A model generated the notes under the pieces. The model had not been told where the DNA came from and made no database searches. It worked only from the letters and a program-made list of their open reading frames with translations. A stretch of 64,000 nucleotides of DNA, taken from positions 23,982,303-24,046,302 of the forward strand of contig NC_087069.1 of the NCBI RefSeq assembly GCF_963678635.1, given 5' to 3'. Made by a program: the position numbers and the translations under genes. This document shows positions 1 through 12,938 of the stretch, piece by piece; position 1 is the first letter of the stretch; each line of letters begins with the position of its first letter. This DNA is from Symsagittifera roscoffensis. Taxonomy: Eukaryota; Xenacoelomorpha; Acoela; Convolutidae.

Positions 1-19
1 ACCCTCCCTGCTAAATAGA

Positions 20-370
20 TTTTACGGTTCTGGTTTACGGTTCTGAATCTTCTATTTGAAGAAGTTAGGTAGATTGCTTCATCGAGCACTCTCCTGTATT
101 TTGACTAGGGACCGTCTCCAGAATCTTCTAGGACCCGTTCTTTTAATCCTTTGCTGCTAATCTTGAACTTATCGGACTTGTTGTCATAGCAGCAAAATGT
201 CTTGCTACACAAACAGAGCTTTTCCGTACGTCTAAATTCTTCTTTAAAAAGTCCCGGCTCCCGTTTATCAAAATTTTCTTGGATTTCGAGGATTTCTTGT
301 GGGCTTAGTAAACACAAAATAACATAGACCATAAAACAATGTGTGAAACATGTTGTTTTCCGTTCCATAT
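20..370 (-). pseudogene. Polinton-type DNA polymerase B, C-terminal fragment
   Basis: This short minus-strand remnant encodes the C-terminal tail of the polymerase found more completely at 1,302-5,110 and 17,713-21,720. It shares the block EPGLFKEE, a cysteine-rich stretch LCLCSKTFCCYDNKS and the segment SSKGL..RVLEDSGDGP. After residue 87 the reading continues in another frame into DEAI.LTSSNRRFR, so it is frameshifted. Nothing homologous to the rest of the polymerase lies on its 5' side (beyond about 370), so it is an isolated fragment rather than the end of a gene. The cysteines suggest a metal-binding tail, but this is inference. Confidence 0.7.
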
Positions 371-659
371 AACCATTTTCTCATTGCATTTCCTTGTTAT
401 AGAACAAAATTAAGTGGAAGTTATCAAAACGGCTAAAGTTAAACTCATTAGTCACTAGATAATTTTAGCGTGTGGTCAATGATGATATCTAATTGGTTGC
501 AAGTGCTATGCAGATCAAAGATCTAATTTGTTTTTTTATACAACTGCCGGTTAATTGATGGTTGAATTCGGTATCAGTATTAGGATGTGAGTATTACAGG
601 TACACTTGAGCTTTGTGATCACAGTGAGCGATAGTTTTTTAATCGATGTGCCTATTTGG
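371..659. other. AT-rich stretch, no gene seen
   Basis: AT-rich DNA between the isolated polymerase tail fragment and the repeated polymerase 3' tail. I see no coding signal or clear repeat in it. Confidence 0.5.
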
Positions 660-1290
660 TACTTGTGAGCAGTAGATGTTGGAGGTGATCAGGTTGGGGA
701 GGTGGGTGACCCCATGTATTAAGGTAGGGAATAGATCATCCGGTCACCCAGCTACGTATTAAGATAGGGTATAGAGTTTACAATGTTTTAAGATAGGTTT
801 TTCACGGTTTGTGTGATGATAAGATAATTGTAAGAAAAACCTTTTTTTTTTAATTTTTGTGAGGAAATGTCTATTTTTTTGCAAAAAATTTGGCGCGCGT
901 TATCTAATTGTTAAATATTACTGGTTAATTACGTGTAGATTGTGTAATGAAGGTTTTTTAATTAGGTTTTGGTTTGGTACATGGTAAGTCAATGGTAAGA
1001 GTTTTTGTGTAAAAACTTGGATCTTTTTTCAACAAAAACTTTTTCGAAAGTTCCCAAAACACTATAAATTTTGTTACAATTTGATGTAACAAACTTTTTT
1101 ACTATCAATCTGAATCTAATCTGAAACCTACTGAAACTGCGAAAAAAGTCAAATTTTTGAGAAAAAAAATTACAAAGAAACCATATAAATCACTGCACCG
1201 TATTTGAAATTCACAGCAACTTTATAATGAAACAACAATAAAATACTGCATTGTACAAAAATTTATTACATTGCATTCATCTCCAAAAAT
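660..1290. repeat. Polymerase 3' tail, copy 1 (homologous to 17,090-17,700)
   Basis: Mostly non-coding DNA lying just downstream (minus strand) of the polymerase stop at 1,302. It matches 17,090-17,700 next to the other large polymerase copy. Both contain several degenerate copies of a phrase like TATTAAGATAGGGAATAG near their outer end, and an A-rich segment nearer the polymerase. The A-rich segment carries a plus-strand reading of about 31 codons (1,112-1,207, ending TGA) with SNLKP and KFLRKK, comparable to the ORF at 17,402-17,671. In this copy a TGA stop lies upstream in frame. The paired arrangement suggests the tail belongs to the Polinton rather than to the host. Confidence 0.6.
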
Positions 1291-1301
1291 TCCTTATAAG
1301 T

Positions 1302-4300
1302 TCAATGGTTTTGTATGAATTCCATCATCTTGAATTTGTCTTTTTGGGTAAAAAAAACTAAGTCCTGTTTTGTTTGCTCATATGTGGCCACCGTGTGGCT
1401 TACGGATCTGAACCTTCTATTAGAAGATGTTAGGTTGATTGCTTCATCGAGCACTCTCCTTTTTTTTTTTACTAGGGACCGTCTCCAGAATCTTCTAGGA
1501 CCCATTCATTTAATCCTTTGCTGCTAAACTTGAACTTATCCGACTTGTTGTCATAGCAAAATGTCTTGCTACACAAACAGAGCTTTTCGGTACATCTAAT
1601 TTCTTCTTTAAAAAGTCCCGGCTCCCTTTTATCAATTTTTTTTATGCGTACTGCAACCCGTTCGAGAGAATAAATTAAATTTTGCATCCGCCTGGAAAGA
1701 GTCTCTGCAGTCATTTTCCCTCATTTTTTCTCAAGCAGCTCTCTTATCTGCTTAGATACAAACGTATAAATTTTCTTCAGCAAGAACTAAATAAAGCGAT
1801 TCTGTGTATATTTCCAACTCTTCAATTTTGTTTACATCACAGAATTCGTCGAAGAAGTTATAGTTGAGTTCCAACATTCTCAGTTTTGCATACTGAAGTA
1901 TGAAAAGTCCAAGAATGATGGGTTCTCTGTTTTCAATGGTGGATTTCAGCAATTCGACCTCATATAAATCCTTCTCAACTGTGTTAGATCTGTTAAACAA
2001 TGATTTATTGATTGCCTCATGAAATTTTTGATCGTTCAGATCTTTTGTAATTTATGCCTGGATCTATCCGTGATCTGTGTCCATAAGAGGAATTACCCAA
2101 AACTTTCATTGTTTCTCTTACAACTCCTGACAAAGGGTTTTCATCCTCTTCTCTTTTAGCATCAACCATTGACTGAACGAAATTGTTAAAGCATTTCCGA
2201 GGAGAATATTGAACAAAACGGTAAATTTTGGTGCACTGCAATCCAAGTTTCATATAAAAGTTGAACAGAGGAGTCATAACTGTTCCATTTTCTAGCTTGA
2301 AACTAGATATCAGCTTTCTCTGAAGATGTTTTAACATTTCGTTCTCGATTGCATAATTTTTCATGTAGTCTCCAATATCGTTTCTTCCAACCTCAGTGTT
2401 TTCGCAAATTTTGATTTCAGTTCATCTGGAACAAGTAAGTCGCACTGAACGTAACCAAAAAGAGATCCACCTTTTATTTTTACTGGAAAGGAGTCTGTAG
2501 AAAGAAGTTTTTTCATAGGGAAAGTGGGTTCTGAATAATTTTTGATCTTTTCATTGGTTTTGAAACTTTCCCACCACTCGCACTCCCACATTTCTTCAAC
2601 TTTGTATCCTTTCTGTTTTATGTATTACCGTCTCATATCATCCGTCTCTCTCTTCTTATTACCTCGTTCAATATCCTGATCTGTCAAGGACGAGCTTCTT
2701 GAAAAGAGCACAAGTGGTAGTAACATCCCATTGCTTCAAACACTGTCTTACAGTGATCACAATAACCGTCCACATTAAAACAATCGAATTTTTTCTGTTT
2801 TCCAGATGTGAAAAACTCTCACTTTCACAATCTGGTCTTGTTTCCTGAAAAAAGACATCAACATATTCTCCTAAATGCGTGATCGATTATTTCCAGCTTT
2901 GAATTTCTGCATATCAGTGTCAAAATCCGATCTCGTGTACAGTCCTGTTGGCATATTTTGACACATTGAGAAAGGGTTGAGCTGACTTGCATCAATTCCA
3001 ACGATTGATTTACAAACGTTTGATGAATTGCTAATGAAAGTTTCATCAAATACAGCTTTTCGAGTGAACACAAGGGATGATCCACCAGTCATGTCTTCTC
3101 GACATTGTTCACACAAATCTTTATCATTTTCGCAAAATGGATAAAACTTGTAATTTGTAGATTTGTGTAGACATATGTTTGCTAGATTTGGAAGAGTACA
3201 ACCAAGTTTCAATATATCTATCTCCTTGTTATAAAAAAAAATGAGTCATTTTTTGCATTGTTTCTAGGGTTGGAACTACATCATTGTTGGTGTACCACTT
3301 CAAAAAGTCTTTGAACGGTGTCATTCCATTTTGCTTCCAAGAATCCTGTAAGTATTTGTAATTATCCAATCCACATAGAGGCACAGTCTTGATTTGAAGC
3401 TTTTTCAGTGCCTGTTGTTTGTGAAGCCCACTCTTGTTCAGCTTCTCATAATCGACGAAGTCTTTGTCTAGAGGAATTTTGTTTCTAAGTTCACTGAAAA
3501 AAGCTTCATACGGTGGCAGTTCGGGAAAATCAAGTTTTTCTGGGTTATCAAACCACTCATAGGGAAAGCATCCTTTCGTTTCGCTAGCTTCATAGGCTTT
3601 GAGAAAGGAGTTCAGAGTAGTTGCCGCACCCAGAATTTTCATTATCTCGAGAAATTGTACGTCTTCAAACTTGAAGGAAATAAAATTGTTCGCTTTTTCG
3701 ATTACTGATGTTTCTTGTTCGTTATCGCGATTCAAATAACGGATTAAGTATGACTTGATCAAATTCAAATCATAACTACCACTGTTAAATCCAAAAACAG
3801 GTAAAACATTTACATATCTCTCCAGATGTTGTTTCAAATCGATTAGTTGAATTTTCTGAATTCGCAAGAACTGTGTTGACATATCTGCGTCTTCCGAATC
3901 TTCAATGCATTCGTCTTCTTACTCAAATTTGTTATTTGAATCTCTTTACCGCGTTCGTTTAGCTGATCAAAAGTATTTTTCATTCATTCATAGACAGCCA
4001 CATCAATATCTTGAAATTTTGTTCTCATCTCTCAGATTTGATGATATAGAGAATGAAATTTGAACATGTTTTCCAATCCAGCTTGTAGTTTGTGTTTCTT
4101 TTAATTCCTCTGAGGGAACACAAATCGACTCAAAATCGAAAATTGCTAGAGTTTTAAAACGTTTGTTATCTTCAGAAACTGGAAGATTGAATCCTTCTAG
4201 TTTTTGAAACAAGGTTTCGCGAAGCTCATAGACGTTCTATGGGTAAATGTTTCACTCGGTCCTTACATCTCAGCAGATGTTTGTTGAGAAACTCAGATCT

Positions 4301-5110
4301 TTTGAAGAAATTATCACAACTAGAACACCGGAAGCGCTTGAAAAAAAGAATCAATATCTTTTGTATGAATGATATTATTGTTAAATCTCAGTAATTTGAC
4401 AGTTTTGAAAAATCTTCCAATACTTCGTCGAGCTAGTTCTCCTACATATTCACCTTCTTGGATATCGAAATCGTACATAAAGAGGTTTCTTTGAACAATT
4501 TCCTCGACAACAGGTAAGTCTACTACTGAAACTCCACGAAAAATTTTAGGATCATAACTAGACTTTGATGTCAATACTGTAATGTATCTAGAAGTGTGAG
4601 AGGCGTTATCATTAAGTCCGTTCATAAACATTGCCAATGCGCGGAATAGACACAAATGATCTTTGTAAGAATCATTGTCTTTGTTAAATAAAAGACAGTT
4701 AACAGAATGGTTCTTCAGAAGAGGTTCGGGTAAGACAGAGTCCGGACATCCCAATGGAATGTTTTTCAGCAAAGCAGCAAAAATTGTCACATCTGTGATC
4801 AACTTGAATCATCCACATTGTGTTCTAGCGTTTTTGGGTACATTGTTCCACAATATCAAATTTTTATATTTTTCCTTGGATTGGTATCAAGTCTGATTTA
4901 GTACAGAGTAAATGAGATTTTTCAAACAAAGTAATAAAAAATTTTCACCAGTCTCAAAGTTTCGAGGAACAAAACCCAGAGCAATGTCGATTTTAGCAGC
5001 AGAATTGAGCTTGTTGAAGGCATCTTCAAGTTTCTCGTTGATTATTTTAGTGTCTATTTTAGTGTCTATATCTAAAACTTTTTTTGAGATTTTAGAAATG
5101 TTCCAAAATT
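1302..5110 (-). pseudogene. Polinton/Maverick family B DNA polymerase, decayed copy with most domains
   Basis: Broken minus-strand gene for a protein-primed family B DNA polymerase of the Polinton/Maverick type. From N to C terminus: a helical region (4,900-5,100); a domain with KDHLCLFRALA (4,320-4,802); exonuclease motif I IFDFES (4,120-4,137); exo II FGFNSGSYDL (3,766-3,795); exo III YEWFD (3,547-3,561); polymerase motif A GIDASQLNPF, aspartate at 2,991-2,993; motif B KVLGNSSYG (2,080-2,106); motif C region EIYTESLY (1,797-1,808); and a cysteine-rich tail ending at 1,302. The family's catalytic DTDS at motif C reads YTES here, so both metal-binding aspartates are gone. Many frameshifts and stops separate the blocks. 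The family replicates the element's own DNA; this copy cannot be active. Confidence 0.9.
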
Positions 5111-5218
5111 AAAAAATTGAAGTACCAATTGAATAAAAATACTTACTCAATTTTTTGTCTAGACACTAAAATTAGAGAAGAAGGGGTAAAACTTAAAAAC
5201 ATATGACTTGCGTACACT
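5111..5218. other. Short AT-rich junction between two polymerase fragments
   Basis: About 100 bp of AT-rich DNA separating the N-terminal end of one polymerase copy from the truncated C-terminal side of the next. No coding signal. Confidence 0.4.
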
Positions 5219-7480
5219 GACGTTTATTAGATTCGGTAGTGTGCGGCCGAGCTTCAACACGTCTTTTTTGTTGTAATCAAGAAATTCAATCACTTTCTGC
5301 ATAGCTTCATGAATATAAACTATATTCTTTGAAAAGGAAAGGTAGAAAATTGCGAACTCTTGTCATTTTTCCCTGTTTGCAAGAAATTTTAGATTATCCG
5401 TCCCGTTAGTAGTTGGACTTTTAGTCCGAGTTTTTTCATTACTTCAGTTATCCCAAGGTTAGACGTTATTGATAACCCTCATATTTTTTTATCGAGATAG
5501 CTGCTGCTCTTCAATTTACTGTAGAAACCATCAAACGAGGGTAATTATGGTTCATTGAGCTTATTAGAGTATCAATCCACTCATATAAAAAACCCTCATC
5601 TCACTGGCCTTGTAAGCTTTAAGAAAAGGGCTTAAGCTAGCAGCTCCACCCGAAACTTTCAAAATGTCGAGTATCTGAGTCTCTCCAACTTTGAAGGAAA
5701 CAAAGTCGATCGCTCCTTTGATAAATGAAGGTTCAGTTTTCTTTTGATTGATGTGGTAGGGGATATGACATGATTTATCATACCGAGAGCTGTTGAATCC
5801 GAATACTGGTAGAGTTTTGGTAAATCTCTCTAGATGTTCAATCCATCAACTAATTGATCTTTTTGAATTCTGAGAAAGTTAGTGAATGCGTTTGTTTTTT
5901 CCTCATCTTCGATGCACGGACCCTCGTATTCTCTTGCTTCACTTTTTTTGAATGTAGCTCACTCGTTAAGGATGTTGAAAACCGTGGGAAGTCGCTTTTT
6001 CAAGTTAATTTTAGTTTCCAGAAACTTTGATTGCATCTCCGCTTTTATTTTCAGCCATCAGTTCCAAATTTACAAAAAGAGAGCAATTCTGGATCTTTGT
6101 CACACACAAACATTAATTTGTCCAGCAACTTGGATGAAATTGGTACTGAAATGGATTCATGCTTTCCAATCCAGTTTATTGTTTCTCTAGGTTTTATTTC
6201 TTCACTCGGTACGCTAATTGATTGAAAGTCAAAAATGGCGACATTAATGAACAAAGTTCGTTCTATGGTATGCTCAATATTGAACCCATCCAGTTTTTCA
6301 AATAAGGTCTCAGGTAGAGGGTAAACATTTTAGGGTAAATGGTTTTTACTTGATCTTTACATCGTAAAGAGTTTTTTAAAACTGGAAAATGTATTGCAAG
6401 TTAGGCATCGGTATTTGAAACAGTGTCCATATTGTGGGCGTAAATAATGTGGTTGGTGTATCGTAAAAGCTTTACTGTATTCTCTTTTTTACCGATAATT
6501 CCCAAGCTAAATCTTCCGCGAAGTCTTCATCTTATCGATATCGTATAAAAAGTCGTTTTTTTTTCTACTACCTCTTCGACTTCGCCAAATTATCCTTCAA
6601 AACTTCTTGAAACTCTTTCGAATCACAGCCCAATTTCTCAAGCAGGAAAACATTAAAGATCTTCTTGGACTTCAAAATTAACTGTCCTGTGCAAATGAAC
6701 TGCAAGTGCTCGAAACAATTAGAAAATTATCATTGAATGGTTGCTGCCTCGAGTCGGAAACCAAACCGCTTTTTATTTCGCAGAAGTTGTTCGGGAATCA
6801 CTGAATCTGGACATCCCTTGGGCACATTTTGTAGCAGTGCCATAAAAATTGTTACATAGATGATCAACTTGAGACGTCTATTTCAGTTATGTCTCCCTTG
6901 TGTACAATCTTCAATGATCTCATGCTTATTTTTTTTGTTCTGTTCTTTCGTCAAGTCTGCTGTAATTCAGTGCAGCAGAGATTAATAAAAAGGTGTTGTT
7001 TTCATAAGAGAAGAATTAACGATAATCACCGGTTTCTGTACTACAGGTTGTTTTTTGCTGCGAGATCAAGCAATTCAAAGACTTGATCAAGTTTTTTATT
7101 AACTAGATTAGGATTTAGTTTCGAAACTTGAAATTGAGTACCTTGTGGTGACCATTCTCTATCTCAGTACCCAACTCACAGGCATTCAACTCATCTCGTG
7201 GCGGTTCACTATCCTCCTGGTTTTCAAAGACTTTATTTACATGCTTCACGCTTGAATGGAGTTTCAAATCATGCTGGTTGTAGGTACAATAACTACATTC
7301 TGAACTCAAGGCACGAAATTTTTGTGATAATGAGCTGCATCCGCTCTCCTGCACTCACTCTTTTTCACAGTCCTGGCTTTCTTCTTTCACATTTCTGTGG
7401 AGTGAAGGCATCTGGAAAAAAAGTAGGAGGCTTAGCATGTACCATAATTAAAGATAATGAAAGTAAAAGGGTACTTAAAT
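5219..7480 (-). pseudogene. Polinton DNA polymerase B, second decayed partial copy (zinc finger to exonuclease)
   Basis: A more degraded copy in the same orientation as its left neighbour. It contains a zinc-finger segment CSYCTYNQHDLKLHSSVKH (7,115-7,354), exonuclease motif I as AIFDFQSI with the family glutamate changed to Q (6,051-6,254), exo II FGFNSSRYD near 5,795, and the start of the block before motif A (around 5,219). The polymerase palm is missing. The exonuclease to pre-motif-A distance is compressed, suggesting internal deletion. Head-to-tail placement next to another copy suggests nested insertion or recombination between elements. Confidence 0.75.
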
Positions 7481-8786
7481 AAAAAATATGGCAGATTTGA
7501 ATTTTCCCAAAAAGTAAAAAATGAACGTCTGCTTTTTTGATTAGCTCACTCAGAATAATTGAAAACATTTTTAAGTGTTTGTGCGGATTTTACAACAATT
7601 GTTTTTAGTGTAAAAGAAAATCAGAAAGAAATTAATTTTTTTTGTGTTGCTTAGGGAAAAAGAATCGACAAAAATCGAGTGTTCTTGTACTAACACTGTT
7701 TCCGAGATTAACCGAACAGAGTCCAATATCTTCTCAAAGTGATCTCTTCGAGTGACTTTACAAGGAAAAAGGGAAAATCCTATTGATTTTTCTATTACTG
7801 AAATAGACCATGACGCTGACTTTTTTGAACGTTCATACTATTATTCAACTATGTAAAGGTCTCTCTAGAGGAACTTACTCAATCAAAGGCTTTATTTTTA
7901 AACCAAAAATTTGTGTATCAAAGTTTCAAACTTACGGCTGAAAAACTCCTGACCAGAAAAATTTTTACTCACTCTCGACAGATTGAAATTTTTTGAAAAC
8001 TGTCGTTTGATTTTATGTCAAAGACTCTTTTTGTCCCCTACTAGATTCCGAAAGTTTGACGAAACCCATCAGCAAAGAAGTTTGTTCCTGTTTTTTTTTT
8101 AGTTTTCGAAGTTCAATATCCTGCATGATCAGTTTTGAGGTGAAATTTTGAGCGATTTGCTTGAAAAAAAATCGTCAACTTCGAGCTATTCTCTCAAACA
8201 TTAATATATTAAAAAAACCTGACTATCTACTCAAAACAAGCAGTTTTTCATTGATTAGATTTGAAAAAGTAAATGAACCGAAGAGGAAAAACGCTAGTTC
8301 CCGTAATTTTCATTCTTTGTTACTTATATTGACAGTTTTTCTAATACCTACAACAAACAACTCATGGTCATTTATTTTTTCGAATTTTTATTTGTGTAAA
8401 TTTTTTGTGTAAGTTTTAGATATTTTCTTTTCTTGAATACGTCATCACAACCTAAATGAACTTTTTTCAGGGTTGGAAACATCAATGTGAGAAAAACTCC
8501 TAAATGGGAATTTTATTTCTGATTGGGCAAGAATCTTAGATAAAATATCTTTAAAAGTATGCTGTAACCTGATTGAACACGACTACAGACCAAACAAGCA
8601 GTTCTTTTCTGATTAGTTAAAACCACACATTTCAGTTGAAGATACACCTGACTTTAAAGTAAAAAATCATATCGTTTTCAAGTTAACAACCGTCAACTAC
8701 CTCCTCCATTTCTAAATCACTCATATTTCTTATCTTTTTTCTGTCTTTTATTTTTCAATTTTTTTAACTCGCGCTTATCTTCTCAG
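7481..8786. other. AT-rich stretch; first part is the 5' flank of the polymerase copy
   Basis: From about 7,560 to 7,840 the sequence is recognisably related to the spacers at 23,060-23,530 and 27,630-28,110. They share a TTGTTTTTAGYGTAAAARAAAATCAGAAA-like segment and a later ATTTTTCTAATTGA-like segment, so this is the 5' flank of the element. From about 7,850 to 8,786 I see only AT-rich DNA with short ORFs that lack coding character. Confidence 0.45.
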
Positions 8787-9213
8787 TGCAAAACGGCAAT
8801 CTCATTGAAACAGTCTCTGAAGTGTTATTGGCACGAAAGGACATTGCAATTCATGTCTGGCATATGGTGGAATTGATGCGGAGAGATTTCAACGAACATC
8901 ATATAATGCAAGTATCATCACCGAAAACCAATTTGGATCAATGCAAATGATAGCGAGGAAATATCTGAGCATGGCGGATTGAATTCACCTGAGATTTCTG
9001 ACTCTTTAAAAGAGGCTCAACCAGTCATCGACTTCTTTTTTCCTTTGGAGGAGGAGATAGAATCAACCGAAACTCCCACAGCAATAGACGAAGATGATGG
9101 GTTCTTCGGAAAAAGGTCTCAAAACACTCCACTACGAAAACCAACGGCGACGGAGTCTCAGCCAGCTGTGCGCTCTTTAGAGAACTGTCAGAACTCTTCT
9201 GCCGCTCGACAGG
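8787..9213 (+). pseudogene. Candidate exon of unrecognised gene, acidic and serine-rich
   Basis: This segment lies between a plausible nematode acceptor (TCTTCTCAG ending at 8,786) and a good donor (GACAG/GTTTGA at 9,213/9,214), and is less AT-rich than its surroundings. One frame reads NGNLIETVSEVLLARKDIA and runs to about 8,945. A second frame carries ANDSEEISEHGG through EEEIESTETPTAIDEDDG to the donor. Joining them needs a frameshift near 8,930, so the exon is probably decayed. The protein would be acidic, rich in Ser, Thr and Glu, and without a domain I recognise. No partner exon was found nearby. Confidence 0.35.
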
Positions 9214-12200
9214 TTTGATTATTAATTTTGAAAAGAACTGTTGCTGTCAATTATTTCATCTTTTGTGAATGGTAATTTAGCGATGAAAAATTTGCACTTT
9301 TTTATTATAAAAAGCATTTTAGTTCAAGTTGCACAGTAAATAATTAATTTTTATGTTTTTTATTCGAAACCATTTTTTTAGAAAACTGCTTTTTTCCGGT
9401 CTGTCGATTGAAAACAGCAGAAAAAATTTCATGAGAGAGCGGTCGAAACTATTGTTTTAAGAAATTTCTAAGCAAGTCTACATGTTTATAGAAAGAAGTT
9501 TTGCGTTTTTCGCTTTTTTATAAGAAGAAAGAAGTTAAATTCTAGCATTTTTTTTTGAAAAACTACAAAAATTTTGAAAAAAAAAACTTTTCGCACGCTT
9601 AGAAAAATTCAAAACGAGTTTTACGATTCGATTAGAATTTTTTTGACTTTTTTTAGAAAAACCATAACAATTCTCGCACCTTGTAAAAAAATAAATAAAA
9701 TTTTGCGCAGTTGTCGAAAAGATCAACTCAAAGGTTGCGCCCTGCAGAACTTCTAGTTCTGGCTCCCTTGATGAAAAAATACAAGAATTTCTATGTTAAA
9801 ACTGTTTATGATGTTATAAAATTAACTTTGAAAAAATGTTTGAAAACAAAAACTCCATTAATAAAAGAAGAATTAGCTGAAAAAGGCTGATTTGATAGCC
9901 TGGCATGATGCAAGCTTCTTGAAAAGCTAAGAAGGTGTCTTTTCATTGACCAGTGAAAGTTGTAGGATATCTCCACCAGAGAGAATGACGTCATCGCACA
10001 TTAACTTCACATTAACTTTTTGAGTCTTCGAAATACTAGAAATATCCATCAAAATTTCAACCAATTAGAATTCCAGAACAAAGTACGTTTTTCTTACCAT
10101 GTGATGAGATGGAAAAATTTATGTAACATTTTTTTGTTATTTAGCTATTCTTTGGTTTTGAAATCTAAACGACGATACTCAATCAAGGTTGTCCTTAAAA
10201 AGAGAACTTTTCAAATAAATTCTTCCTCTTCCTTTATTTAGATATTTTTTCAATGTTAGCTTCTGTTCAAGAAAAAAAACAATGAAAAATAGAGAAAACT
10301 TTAATGAAATTGCTTATCTGGGTTACCGAAAAAGATTTGTTTTGCTGACAACTGAACATTTACTATTAAAGACTGTTTTTGCGCAAACTGTTGATCTTGA
10401 TTTCTTCTATATAGATCCGAAAAATGCTTCGGTCCATTGAGAATTTCCTAGCATGATTGGCAAAAAAAAATGAAACATTTCGTGATAGAAGATACGCGAA
10501 AACAAAACTCATTGGTTCAACAGTTAGGCTTTCCTAAAGTGTGAGAAGAAGACAAGGTGAGACACAGAAGTGACAACGAACTCAAAAACCAGCTCAATTT
10601 TTGTTTCAAATACTTTAATTTGTCTTTTTACACACTCATTATTGTTGTTGTTTGTAAATCGGATTTTTTTCTCTTATCAAGTCTTACTGAACGAACTCTT
10701 CTTTTATGAATGTTTATCAGTGCGAACTACAAAACCCTGTTTGATTTTATTATCACAAGGCTTATATAATCACATAGCACAGAACTATGAAGACCAAAAA
10801 AAATCAAAAATCTTCGCAAATCTGATTCATATTTTGAGTTTCGATCTTTTCGATTTTTCTTCCAAAAACGCTGAACCAGATCTCTTAAATTTTGTTCCAA
10901 TGAGGCGTTTTTTGCAATACTGGCATTGTTCGTTATGTTGAACTACTCGATTAAGCTGATTGAATACTTTTCCGCTCGTTGAAATACACTTGAGTAGAAT
11001 CTATGTTCAAGTGTAAATTGTAAAGACATTCAGTTTATTGACGAACGTGAAGAATTAACGAACGAGTGTTTATTAACGGACGAGTGTAAACTGTCTGCAG
11101 AACTGAGCGAAAAACTGCTGTTAATACCAAATGGAACTTCCAAGAACATAAAGAGTTGTGAGTAGACACAATATTCTTTGATTACTAAAATTCTCCTAAG
11201 ATCATAAGGAGTTATGAGTAGACATAATATTCTTTAGCTATAACTTTTTTGTTTTGAAACTTGTTGAAAAAAAAAGGAATTTTTGGTGATTTTTTCTTTT
11301 AATCCGAATGAAATCTGGGCAGAACATGACACATACTAGCTGCCATCTGGAAGAATGGTTTTTGCAGAACATTGTGGTTGAATAGAGGAGAAGTAACGAA
11401 CCCGCAGTTTCTATAAATTGGAATATCATACAAAAGTTCTCATACTTGCTACTATTTACATAGATATGTATATCATGATGACTCATACTGTTTACTTCTT
11501 TTTCATTTAATTTCAAAATTCTTCTCTTTTGATCAGTTTGCTCTTTTGATCAGTTTGCTCTTCTATTCATTCTTGAACTCCGTAAAAGACAAAAGTCACA
11601 ATTACATTTTACTTTCAAAAAAGCAAATAAGAAGTGGGAGATTGGCTTGGTCCAAAAATTCAGCAAATTGAAAATTAACTTTAAATCCTTAAAGTGTTTT
11701 TTTACGTTGATTTTTTAGAATAAATTAGGAGCAGCTCTCTATTGTTTATAATCTGCAAAACCTTCGGAAGTAGAAATACGCAAGGGAACTTACTTCTATC
11801 TTTCTGCAAAATTTATAAACATCTAAAAGATCTGTTCTCAAAAACATCTCAAAAGAAAGGAAATCAAGGTGCAAACTGTAACAATTGAATAATTTTGCGA
11901 ACCTTATTAAGCACAAAAAAACTCTACAATTCAACCTAATTTTCTAACTGAAAAAAAATTGAAGCTGAGTAGAACTAAATTTTTACGGGGTCTCTAATTG
12001 ATATTTTTCAAGTAAAATTCAAAGAATTAGGAGATCAAACATCTGGCACTGCTAAAATTTTAGTTTGCTTAGAATTTTTAGCAAGCTCCAAATATTTTTC
12101 TTTAAAAATCTTTCTACATCACATTTTTTATCCAAAAGAATGAAATGTAGATCTTGAAAATAAATTTTTGATTTATGCTTCATATTTCATCTTCCAAAAG

Positions 12201-12938
12201 ATGTTGGAGCTGGGTTTTCTTCACAGACAATTATTTTCAAAAAGTTTGAATATTATTATAAGTTAACCTAGTATATCAATATAAGCAAAATTTTCAAACC
12301 ATTACAGTTTTATGTTGGATTTTTCGTCAAGATAAAATATGTAATCTAAATTTCAATTAAAATATCTCAGAACTCCTATGAATTAAATTGAGTTTCTATC
12401 TCAATTTGATATTTTTTCAGTTTCTGCTTCATCTACTTTCTTCCAATTTAATCCAACTTAAACTAATTTTCATTTGAAAATTGAGTTTCAGATGGAAAAA
12501 TGTAGAATTAATACCATAAAAATTTTGGTTGAGAATGTATATTATCAAATTGAAGTTTTCAAAAGTTAGCAAATCTTTTCTATGTCAGTTATGAATTTCT
12601 TTTCTGAAATCGTCAAAAAACAGTAGACTCATCAAAATTGTAAAAAAAACCATAATTATGAAAAAATCAACCCCCATTATCTGCTTAAAAGTGTACTAAT
12701 CTATGAACACTTTTACAAGCATTAAACAAGGAAAACTTCAAAATAGTAACTAGGCAAAATCTTCATTTAGTCGATATTTTATAAATATCTATTTTTTTAA
12801 ACAAAACTTTGAGAAATACTCAAGCACTCATTAGCGTCTAATATTCGCTTTTAATGCAAAGATATCGCAACAAAATCTTCGCAAGCTTGCAACCAATGGA
12901 GCTTTTACTGTATTTTTAAAATTTTAATTGGAACACTT
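9214..12938. other. Long AT-rich stretch, no gene seen
   Basis: About 3.7 kb without a convincing gene. ORFs here are A/T-homopolymer translations. Small local repeats are present: two similar 17-18-bp units ATTAACGRACGAGTGT near 11,055-11,090; a pair about 55 bp apart at 11,144-11,236; and an 18-bp unit TTGATCAGTTTGCTCTT repeated twice at about 11,528-11,564. Confidence 0.5.
11144..11236. repeat. Two-copy direct repeat, spacing about 55 bp
   Basis: The phrase CATAARGAGTTRTGAGTAGACAYAATATTCTTT occurs twice (starting near 11,147 and 11,202). It is a local duplication in otherwise featureless AT-rich DNA. Confidence 0.6.

Noticed and set aside
9535-9756. Overlapping ORFs on both strands
   Set aside because: Both are translations of A/T homopolymer runs.
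10570-10941. 123-codon plus-strand ORF
   Set aside because: Phe/Leu/Ser-rich reading of AT-rich DNA, no splice context, no recognisable similarity.
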